A stretch of DNA of 40,608 bases from Campylobacteraceae bacterium (GTDB lineage: Bacteria; Campylobacterota; Campylobacteria; Campylobacterales; Sulfurovaceae): assembly GCA_027056485.1 (NCBI GenBank), contig JALUKQ010000026.1, forward strand, positions 1 through 40,608. Direction: 5' to 3'. This document shows, piece by piece, positions 34,401 through 40,608 of this stretch (positions within the stretch are counted from its first letter, which is position 1; the number at the start of each line of letters is the position of its first letter). The position numbers and the translations under genes are program-made. The notes beneath the pieces are model-generated. The model did no database searches. It saw only the letters and a list, made by a program, of their open reading frames with translations, and was not told the DNA's origin.

Positions 34401-37062
34401 TGCTAAGTCTGTTTTAACTGATGAAAATGGTAACTACTTATTTACACACCTTTCAGCTGGTGAGTACTCTGTAGAGTTTGAAGATATTCCATATGGACAC
34501 CTTATTACTCAAAAAGATGTTAACTCTAATGCAAATGATTTGAATGATTCAGATGTATTTGTTAATGAAGATGAGAAGTTAGTAACAGAGGGAACACTTC
34601 TAACCCCTGGTGAAAATGATTTATCATGGGATATGGGAATCTATAAAACAGTTTGTCTTCCTGGAAAAGCAGTTCTTGGAAACTTGGTTTGGGAAGACTT
34701 TAACAAAAATGGTATTCAAGACATAGGTGAACGTGGTGTGGCAAATGTAAAAGCTGTACTGTTTAACAATGATACTGATGAAAAAATAGCAGAGACGTTA
34801 ACTGATGAAAATGGTCTTTATGAGTTTGCTCACTTAGATCCAGAGTTCAACTACTATATACAGTTTAGTATACCTGTTGGTTATGTGGTAAGTCCACAAG
34901 ATCAAGATGATGATATTATAGACTCAGACGTTGATCAAACGGGTAAGACAGATGTTATCTCTTTAACTGCTGATCAGATTAACTCTACCGTTGATATGGG
35001 TATTCATCATGAGGGGTCAACTATTGGTGATAGAGTTTGGTATGATGAAAAAGGTGGTGTAAGTAATGGTCTACAAGATGAGGGTGAAAATGGTGTTCAA
35101 AATGTAAAAGTTATACTTTACTCTGTAAATGGTGATGAGTTACAAACTACGTTAACCAATGCAAGTGGAGAGTATCATTTTACCAACGTACCAAAAGGAA
35201 ATTATACTATTGGTTTCTCTGAATTACCAGATGGTTATCTGTTTTCTATAAAAGATCAAGGTGCTAATGAAGAGAGTGATTCTGATGTAAATGTAAATGG
35301 TAAGACAGATATTATTACTGTAGATGGTATCAATAATCTTACCTATATTGATGCTGGTATAAAAACTATACGTGTAGGAGAATCAGGTAGTGATAGACAA
35401 GAGGGTCTCTCTGGTCAAAATGTTACTATTGATGTTCTTGCTAATGATACGGAAGGAACATACGCTTTTGATGCGTCAAGCGTAAGAATAACTTCAACTC
35501 TAGATGGTGCAATATTGAGTGAAGATGGTAAAACATTGACGGTTCCATCTGAAGGTGTATGGACTGTTGACCCAGTTAGTGGAGCTATTACATTTACACC
35601 AAATGATGGTTATGTAGGTGACCCTACAGCTATTAGTTACACAGTAGCTGATGCAGAAGGTAATGAGAGTGGAGCAGAGGTAGAAGTGAATTATCCTCCT
35701 GTGGCAATAGATGATTTTGTCAATGCTGAAGTTGGAAAGCAGATTATTATTTATGTGTTAGATAACGATAGTAACACTTCTAGTCCACTTGATAAGTCAA
35801 CGGTAAGAATTATAAATCCTGAAAATGGGGATGAAGTAGAGAGTATAACTGTTGCTGGTGAAGGAACATGGAGTGCTAACAGTGATGGTTCTATAACATT
35901 TACCCCTGAGTATGGACTTGAAAATAATCCAACACCAATAGAGTACACTGTAAAAGAGCTTTCAGGAGATGTAAGTAATAGAGCAAGAGTTACTATTGTC
36001 TATCCTGATGCTGTTGATGATGTCGTTATTGTACCTGTAGGACATAGTGGTGATATTACGGTTAAAGTAGTTGAAAATGATAGTAACAATACAGAGGCTT
36101 CAGAAGTATCTCTAAGCTGTATCGATGCAAATGTAAAAAGTTTAACTATAGATGGTGAGGGTGTTTGGAGTGTTGCAGATAATGGGACAGTAAGTTTTTC
36201 TTCTGTAGAAGGATTTATTAATGAGCCTACTGATATTAATTATAGTGTTGGTTTGCTCTCAGGTGAACGTTCTAACTGTGCAACTATTGATGTTCGTCTT
36301 GAACTTTTAGCAAAAGATGATAGCTCTCTTATGAATGTTGGTAGTGTAACTCTTATAGCTATTTTAAATAATGATTATGGTTCACTTAATCCTGAATCAG
36401 TACGATTAATACTTCCTGAGAATATACCAGCAGGTTCTAGAGTTTCTGAAGATGGAAAAACTTTAACAGTTCATGGTGAAGGAGTATGGAGTGTAAACAG
36501 TGAAGGTATTGTTAGTTTTAGAGCAGAAGAAGGTTTTATAACGACCCCAACACCGATTAATTATAGTGTAGAAAATAGTAATGCTCTTGTAAGTAATGTT
36601 GCTACTATAACTTTAACTCAAGGTGGAGATACAACTATTGTTGCTACTAACAACAGTGCCCAAGCAAATAATGGTGACCCTATAGTTATAGATGTATTGG
36701 GTGATGATAGAGGAGACCTTAACGGTTCAACAGTTTATATTTTAGATACAGATGGCAATAGAGTTCAGAGTCGTGTGGTTGCTGGTGAAGGTACTTGGCA
36801 GGTAAATGCTGACCAGACTGTAACTTTTACACCAGAAGAGGGTTATACAGGTACTCCAACTCCTATTGAATATGTGATTCAAGATCGTCATGGTGCTATT
36901 AGTAATGCAGCTACTATAACTATAAAAGGAGTATGTACTTGTACTCCATATGAGGAGAGTATTCCTGTTATGAGTGATACAGCAGGAATTTTAATGCTGT
37001 TGTTAACGCTTCTATTAACCGTTTTCTTCTTTGAAAGAGAAGAGAATATGAGGTACAGTTAA
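31432..37062 (+). CDS. Large modular surface protein: SdrD_B domains, thioester-like module, CshA repeats, C-terminal anchor
   Basis: A 1876-residue secreted protein. Signal peptide: residues 1 to about 26 (IILLIVTMTL core, ends VGYA). Eight SdrD_B-type domains, each with G-x-x-x-W-x-D-x-x-x-x-G-x-Q-D, start near residues 53, 378, 607, 720, 839, 954, 1081 and 1197. Between the first two is a module of about 185 residues (178-365) that resembles thioester domains: Cys214 in FCHEYTNPGP, SESFVWYYADW near 279-289, and a closing YLWNEDNDTHQDIIVPE. A DUF11-like domain is at about 493-607. Five CshA-type repeats (GEGxW...FTP...TPxxYxV) fill about 1328-1833. The tail SIPVMSDTAGILMLLLTLLL then charged residues resembles IPTL-CTERM signals. 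Likely an adhesin or matrix protein; the ligand is unknown. The next gene encodes an outer-membrane barrel. Confidence 0.9.
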   Translation: MEKIRNIILLIVTMTLNTFAQVGYANVDMSNAEAKIDKLASSKYAKSTKPKVSLGNHIWFDHNANGVQDLGELGIYGVELKLYDNANCTGNVISTTQSSDVGYYSFTNISESTDKYCIAVVYPEHWTHTILHKGDDRTIDSDVITMNDTMGKIENIELMKSYTSLDIGLHHKDKSCQVPTLKVGSTGIYDSSSSWAKRASLDVEFKNVVASGFCHEYTNPGPDKGESYSVHLKDRLGFTDAQRDKLSRTFRFMSDPEIITLIEQTFNPSDRDYWFNVVSESFVWYYADWNNDFSKIENYIDNSWFSENLTEAENASLKRISQLIINKIEGLNGEVKYEPMKVYYLWNEDNDTHQDIIVPETLIVPKQSECTAPVATAELGNFVWFDADRNGKQNNGEAGLKDIKVELYSNDTLINSTTSDVNGAYTFSALEAGEYSLKFFAKNGWSITTQNADGVSASLNSDADKTTGKTEALTLNDGDKNFDIDVGMYITPKPAITITKETNGGKVDNIVEGDIVTWTYVVTNTGNEPLSSLVITDNKEGTVSDCKGDGSLETLNPTKSITCTKVGTAILGAYENSVTVVASADSVEVHDSAKSSYVGKDAPVLTGSIGDYVWLDSNHNGIQDANELALSGIVVKLFDKSGKEKAVTKTDAFGKYNFADVVAGKYYIEFTLPSGYTVTTQDKGDDSLDSDADRKGKTALFSLSAGENKESIDMGLTPMLVELGNRVWYDTNRNGIQDADEKKSIADITVKLYKEGGEFVKETKTRASGYYAFKDLIAGDYYVVFEVPNNYKVSPQNIGTNESDDSDANPTTGKTDIIKLIAGIDNRTVDMGLYQEAAKVGDRVWYDANKNGIQDAGENGVGDVTVQLYFAGDSEPTETTKTSVNGIYLFDDLVPADYYIVFTAPAGYTITEANRGDDTKDSDADSSGRTDNFTLLAGTQNSTIDMGVYQNVVSLGDKVWLDANHDGLQDIGETGVRDVKVTIHSETNDFAKSVLTDENGNYLFTHLSAGEYSVEFEDIPYGHLITQKDVNSNANDLNDSDVFVNEDEKLVTEGTLLTPGENDLSWDMGIYKTVCLPGKAVLGNLVWEDFNKNGIQDIGERGVANVKAVLFNNDTDEKIAETLTDENGLYEFAHLDPEFNYYIQFSIPVGYVVSPQDQDDDIIDSDVDQTGKTDVISLTADQINSTVDMGIHHEGSTIGDRVWYDEKGGVSNGLQDEGENGVQNVKVILYSVNGDELQTTLTNASGEYHFTNVPKGNYTIGFSELPDGYLFSIKDQGANEESDSDVNVNGKTDIITVDGINNLTYIDAGIKTIRVGESGSDRQEGLSGQNVTIDVLANDTEGTYAFDASSVRITSTLDGAILSEDGKTLTVPSEGVWTVDPVSGAITFTPNDGYVGDPTAISYTVADAEGNESGAEVEVNYPPVAIDDFVNAEVGKQIIIYVLDNDSNTSSPLDKSTVRIINPENGDEVESITVAGEGTWSANSDGSITFTPEYGLENNPTPIEYTVKELSGDVSNRARVTIVYPDAVDDVVIVPVGHSGDITVKVVENDSNNTEASEVSLSCIDANVKSLTIDGEGVWSVADNGTVSFSSVEGFINEPTDINYSVGLLSGERSNCATIDVRLELLAKDDSSLMNVGSVTLIAILNNDYGSLNPESVRLILPENIPAGSRVSEDGKTLTVHGEGVWSVNSEGIVSFRAEEGFITTPTPINYSVENSNALVSNVATITLTQGGDTTIVATNNSAQANNGDPIVIDVLGDDRGDLNGSTVYILDTDGNRVQSRVVAGEGTWQVNADQTVTFTPEEGYTGTPTPIEYVIQDRHGAISNAATITIKGVCTCTPYEESIPVMSDTAGILMLLLTLLLTVFFFEREENMRYS

Positions 37063-37088
37063 AATACTTAAATTTATTAGGTATTTTT
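37061..37088 (+). terminator. Weak hairpin after the large surface-protein gene
   Basis: AAAATAC (37061-37067) pairs with GTATTTT (37081-37087), and a T-run follows. It overlaps the stop codon. It may give partial termination before the barrel gene, which has its own -10. Confidence 0.4.
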
Positions 37089-37106
37089 AGCTTAAAAAGT
37101 GTAGAA

Positions 37107-37112
37107 TATAAT
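37107..37112 (+). promoter_or_regulatory. -10 element of the barrel-protein gene
   Basis: TATAAT 38 bases before the ATG at 37150, with AAAGGA (37138-37143) as the ribosome-binding site. No -35 is obvious. Confidence 0.5.
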
Positions 37113-37149
37113 TAAATATATTTCAATAATATAGAACAAAGGATTTAGA

Positions 37150-37872
37150 ATGAAAAATGTAAAACTATCAATAATTGCTCTTTTGGCAATGGGAAGTTTA
37201 GGGTATGCAGGTGGGGATATTATGCCCGTAACTGAGTTTGAAACAGAAGATATAACTCTTTCTGAAGAGGAGATTGTTGAACCTGTAATTGAGGAAGAGT
37301 ATGTGGCTCCAGTAGTAGAAGCTAAACCTGTTCCTGTGCCTGTACCAGTTAAAAATATCGCTGCAAATGGATTTTATGCAGGTCTTGGTATATCTGCTGC
37401 ACAATATAAAACAAACTGTAGTTCAGGATGTAGTAAGTCTGGAAAAGATAAAACAGCTGGTGTTATGGCAAGAGTAGGTTATGACTTTAATCAATATATA
37501 GGTTTAGAAGCTAGAGGTATTCGAACCAACTGGAAATCAGATGGTGGAAAAGTAAAGCATGCAGGTATTTTTGTTAAACCAATGCTTCCTGTCAGTGATG
37601 CTGTCAATGTTTATGGTTTGGTGGGTGTAGCAAAAACTACAACAGATGGTCATCTTCAAAAAACAAATGCTGAAACACTGGCTCTTGGTGCTGGTGTAGA
37701 GGTTGATTTAAGCGAAGATAGAGCTAAAGAAGGTCGTTATAATAGAGCCTTTGATGGAAAAGGTGATCAAGAGAAAGGTGTGGGAGTATTCCTTGACTAT
37801 GAAAGAATGGCAGTTAAATCAGGTGCTCCTGACTTAGATGCTGTTTCAGCTGGTGTTACTTACGATTTTTAA
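37150..37872 (+). CDS. Outer-membrane beta-barrel protein with acidic proline-rich linker
   Basis: A 240-residue protein. A signal peptide (MKNVKLSIIALLAMGSLGYA, cut after Ala20) leads to an acidic and proline-rich linker at about 25-68 (repeated EE, EP and VPVPVPV). The remaining 170 residues alternate polar and hydrophobic residues like an eight-strand OMP_b-brl barrel: FYAGLGISAAQY, AGVMARVGYDFNQYIGLEAR, VYGLVGVA, and a terminal strand GVTYDF that ends in Phe, as recognised by the Bam machinery. Cys90 and Cys94 lie in the first loop. It sits between two large surface proteins and may help anchor or display them; this is inferred from context only. Confidence 0.85.
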   Translation: MKNVKLSIIALLAMGSLGYAGGDIMPVTEFETEDITLSEEEIVEPVIEEEYVAPVVEAKPVPVPVPVKNIAANGFYAGLGISAAQYKTNCSSGCSKSGKDKTAGVMARVGYDFNQYIGLEARGIRTNWKSDGGKVKHAGIFVKPMLPVSDAVNVYGLVGVAKTTTDGHLQKTNAETLALGAGVEVDLSEDRAKEGRYNRAFDGKGDQEKGVGVFLDYERMAVKSGAPDLDAVSAGVTYDF

Positions 37873-37903
37873 TTTCTTCTTCTTTTAGTCTTCTTTTCTC
37901 AAG

Positions 37904-37928
37904 CTTAGTGACCAAATTGGTCACTAAG
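37904..37928 (+). terminator. Near-perfect hairpin after the barrel gene
   Basis: CTTAGTGACCAA (37904-37915) pairs with TTGGTCACTAAG (37917-37928); the central A leaves a minimal loop in the fully paired form. A T-rich segment lies 13-25 bases beyond rather than immediately after. It separates the barrel gene from the next gene; the other sequence up to 38040 is T-rich without a gene. Confidence 0.6.
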
Positions 37929-38040
37929 TTAAAGTCAAATTCTTCTTTTTTATACTCCTTTTTTCTTTTACTATTTAAAATTGTTTTTCTCTAAATATTG
38001 GTGTTTAACTTTTATTAATATTTTATTTTATTTTTAGTAT

Positions 38041-38056
38041 TTTAACTTAAGTTAAA
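38041..38056 (+). promoter_or_regulatory. Perfect 16-bp palindrome upstream of the last gene
   Basis: TTTAACTTAAGTTAAA is its own reverse complement. It lies 49 bases before the ATG at 38105, in the probable promoter region. It has the size of a dimeric regulator site; no known regulator is assigned. Confidence 0.55.
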
Positions 38057-38104
38057 TTTAATATCAATTGAAATAAGTGTACAAAATTAATAAAGGATTT
38101 TTAT

Positions 38105-40608
38105 ATGAGATTTAAAAATATGGTATTTATGTTTTTTTTATTTGGCATTTTTCTTCAAGCGAGTAGTATTGATATTGTTACCAAATTTTCAAAAACAGGA
38201 GGAATCTATGGTGATTTGAACACTGTTGGAGATATAGTTAATGGTAGAGAAATCTGTTCTTCTGCAAATAACAATAACAATGATGTCCCTGGATGTGATA
38301 TGTCATCAGACCCAGGGTATAACAATAATGGAACGGATAATAACGTTACTGATGACTATTATACGGGTGATTTAATTGTACGAACCAATGATATTTTTAA
38401 AATTAAAGTTGGTTGGAATGCTACAGGTGTTACTAATCCTATTACATTAAGTTCAACCTTACCTTCATTTGGAGGAAATAACTATTTGCGTTGGGAGAAG
38501 TTACCTTCTAGTTGTAAAGAGGGTTCTTCTATTTCAGATGATGGTCTTATTTTAGTTTGTGTGAGAACAAATGATGCTTCTATCTCATACTCTGAAGATT
38601 CACCTTTTAAGGTTAAAGTAAAAGCAAATACTCCGAACAATACAAAAACGGGTGAGATCAGTTTTTCTATTTCAAGTGATGGGTTAGAGACAAAAACAGA
38701 CAGTACAGATGGCGAATTAACGGTTACAGCTAAACCGATGTGGAACATTCAAAAAAAGCATGTTGCAACCTTAGAGGGGCAAGTGAATGCTAATGGAGAT
38801 GAGGGATATATTGTTCGTTATGCTTATGTACTCGAAGCTGATGAGGTTGTAGGTGAAACGGAGACCAGTTCAGCTGTTTTAGGTAATGAGGCTTTAGGTA
38901 AAGATTTTTCTTTAAGTTTTACCGATGATGTTTCACAAATCTCTCCCAATGCTGAATATGTTTCTTGTTCAGTTACTGGTGCAGAGGGTAGCTATGAGCC
39001 TTATCCTTGGTATCATGCAGATGTTCCTCAACGTAGTGTTGGTTCTTTAGAGAGTGATTTGAGTGTAACTTGTAATCAAGATACTATAGGAGGAGATATT
39101 AGTATAAATTATACAGGAATTGATGCTTCATTGGAGCATGTTCCAACACGTTATGCTGATGGTGGGATTATACCACTTACTCGACTACCAATTGCTTCAG
39201 GGACTATAGATATATTTGTACCAATTGATGATATTAAAAATGCTAAATCTATTGGGAATGATAGCTATCAACTTGATACTAATAATACAATTACAAGCTT
39301 TGACCCAGTATCTATTTCTGGTCAATCTAACTTTGATGCATTAGCTGAAAGTACCAAGGATAATAGTGTTCTTGTGCCTCTTATTTATAGAGGACCTGGT
39401 TATACTGGTGGAACTTATCACAAATATTTTTCAAATAGTGTTGATGCTCTTGCTCCTCTTCCTGATACAACAAACGGTTTCTATAGTGCTGATGGAATTG
39501 TAACCCCTGATAAAGAGTTTGCTTCATGGGTCTATGTTGCCAATAGTGGAAATAAAGATTTTAACAATACCATACTTTGTGATGTTATTGATTCTAATCT
39601 TTATGATGTAATTGACATTGAACAAGATATTTCAGCTGTAAAGCTTTATGGTAACACAGCAGATTTAAATTACTCAATTGAGTATGCGACAGGTTATATT
39701 AATAGTTGGCCACCACAATTAGACCAAGATAATTCACAGAAGGTTATTGATGAGTGTAAAGACCCTTCTATTACATGGTATTCAACAACACAAGAGGCAA
39801 GAGCTAATGGGAAGATTACAAAAGTAAGATTACGGGTTCCAACAGGGATACCAGCTGGTTATTCAGCAGGGTTTATTACTAAGTTAAAAGCTAGAAGTGA
39901 AGATTTATCAGGAACAACAATTCCTAGTGGGACAAATTTAGTGAACTACTCAGCACTGCATGACTCTATACTTTTCTCTTCAGTAGAAGATAATTGGAGT
40001 GGTGCTACAAGAGTTTTAAATAGCTATCCAACTCCTGCATCAGGAGGTGACTATAGAGCTGATAGAGCTATTATGACCAGAGCAAAAGTTAGAACAACAA
40101 AAGAGCTTTCAACAACAATAGTAGAGCCATCAGATGAGGTAACGGTTACAATTCACTCAACGTTTACTACAGAGAGTCAAACACCTGAAAGTTCAGATGT
40201 TAAGATAACTGAAATGTTAGCTCCTGGGCTGAAATATGTTGTAGGGAGTGCAAGTATTGGTGACCCAACTATTGGAAGTTGTGATGATATTGAAGATTCT
40301 GACCCATTAAAAACTATCTGTACAGCAGATTATCAAGTACTTGTTTGGGATTTAGGTGTTAGACAAGCGAATAGTGCGTTAGAAGATATTGAATATAAAT
40401 TTGTTGTTTCAGCATTTACACAATCAGGTGAGAGTAGTACCTATACAGTTATCTCTTCTCCTACAGATACAAGTAATCCCAATATTAGAAAAGCAAATAA
40501 AAATATATCTGTAAGTATCCCAGCTTCTCTGTTTATCTCTAAAGAGGTCAACACTCCTTATAGAGATATTAACGAGTCGCCTATTGAATATACCTCTTAT
40601 GCTAGAAA
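38105..40608 (+). CDS. Large secreted surface protein (3' partial, runs off the window)
   Basis: The frame is open from ATG 38105, with AAAGGA at 38092-38097, to the last base, giving 834 codons with no stop, so the gene continues beyond the window. It starts with a signal peptide (MRFKNMVFMFFLFGIFLQAS). An Asn-rich stretch lies near residues 53-82. The rest is rich in Thr, Ser, Asp and beta-strand patterns. Segments such as FASWVYVANSGNKDFNNTIL and VKITEMLAPGLKYVVGSASI resemble DUF11-type repeats of large surface proteins. The last visible part (SIPASLFISKEVNTPYRD) looks like the start of another such repeat. It is probably exported like its neighbour at 31432; the function is unknown. Confidence 0.88.
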   Translation, partial: MRFKNMVFMFFLFGIFLQASSIDIVTKFSKTGGIYGDLNTVGDIVNGREICSSANNNNNDVPGCDMSSDPGYNNNGTDNNVTDDYYTGDLIVRTNDIFKIKVGWNATGVTNPITLSSTLPSFGGNNYLRWEKLPSSCKEGSSISDDGLILVCVRTNDASISYSEDSPFKVKVKANTPNNTKTGEISFSISSDGLETKTDSTDGELTVTAKPMWNIQKKHVATLEGQVNANGDEGYIVRYAYVLEADEVVGETETSSAVLGNEALGKDFSLSFTDDVSQISPNAEYVSCSVTGAEGSYEPYPWYHADVPQRSVGSLESDLSVTCNQDTIGGDISINYTGIDASLEHVPTRYADGGIIPLTRLPIASGTIDIFVPIDDIKNAKSIGNDSYQLDTNNTITSFDPVSISGQSNFDALAESTKDNSVLVPLIYRGPGYTGGTYHKYFSNSVDALAPLPDTTNGFYSADGIVTPDKEFASWVYVANSGNKDFNNTILCDVIDSNLYDVIDIEQDISAVKLYGNTADLNYSIEYATGYINSWPPQLDQDNSQKVIDECKDPSITWYSTTQEARANGKITKVRLRVPTGIPAGYSAGFITKLKARSEDLSGTTIPSGTNLVNYSALHDSILFSSVEDNWSGATRVLNSYPTPASGGDYRADRAIMTRAKVRTTKELSTTIVEPSDEVTVTIHSTFTTESQTPESSDVKITEMLAPGLKYVVGSASIGDPTIGSCDDIEDSDPLKTICTADYQVLVWDLGVRQANSALEDIEYKFVVSAFTQSGESSTYTVISSPTDTSNPNIRKANKNISVSIPASLFISKEVNTPYRDINESPIEYTSYAR

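Noticed and set aside
31588-35360. Dockerin or EF-hand calcium sites from the repeated D-x-N-x-N-G-x-Q-D motif
   Set aside because: The motif lies at the start of each SdrD_B-type domain with its full beta-sandwich pattern; the loops may bind calcium but are not dockerins.

Overview
The window looks like a chromosomal segment of a Campylobacterota (epsilonproteobacterial) organism, most plausibly close to Sulfurovum or Sulfurimonas. The evidence is AT-rich DNA, the style of the ribosomal proteins, separate rpoB and rpoC genes that overlap by one base, TATAAT promoters mostly without a clear -35, and a panD-ybaB pair. This placement is inferred from gene content and was not tested by a search.

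Layout. 1-1.65 kb: 3' part of a gene for a plant-like leucine-rich-repeat surface protein, cut by the window start. 1.7-5.8 kb: panD-ybaB, then a surface-glycan cassette (flippase, DUF5672 glycosyltransferase-like protein, homoserine-dehydrogenase-like protein with a SAF domain). 5.9-9.0 kb: the alpha operon rpmJ-rpsM-rpsK-rpsD-rpoA-rplQ, with a structured leader and a strong terminator. 9.1-12.8 kb: a possible 30-residue ORF, a DUF2062 membrane protein, an Nfu-type Fe-S scaffold, a small helical/TPR-like protein, murE and yaaA. 12.9-27.3 kb: tRNA-Thr(UGU), Tyr, Gly and Thr(GGU), then tuf, rpmG, tRNA-Trp, secE, nusG, rplK, rplA, rplJ, rplL, rpoB and rpoC. This is the classic tufB/rif cluster with several RNA hairpins at gene junctions. 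27.3-27.7 kb: two small minus-strand genes. 27.9-31.1 kb: the str operon rpsL (TTG start), rpsG, fusA, without a second tuf behind it. 31.2-40.6 kb: a surface-protein locus. It holds a 1876-residue protein with eight SdrD_B-type domains, a probable thioester-domain-like module, a DUF11-like domain, five CshA-type repeats and a hydrophobic C-terminal anchor. A 240-residue outer-membrane barrel protein follows, then the first 834 codons of a third large secreted protein that runs off the window end.

How it fits together. The centre is translation and transcription machinery under growth-rate and ribosomal-protein feedback control; leaders and hairpins before rpmJ, tuf, rplK, rplA, rplJ, rpoB and rpsL are the visible regulatory layer. 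The accessory interest is at both ends. The LRR protein at the left edge and the SdrD/CshA protein at the right share the CshA-type repeat and a hydrophobic C-terminal tail, so they may belong to the same class of envelope-anchored adhesins. The most unusual single observation is the thioester-domain-like insertion in the 1876-residue protein, where the position expected to hold the thioester Gln appears to be Glu.
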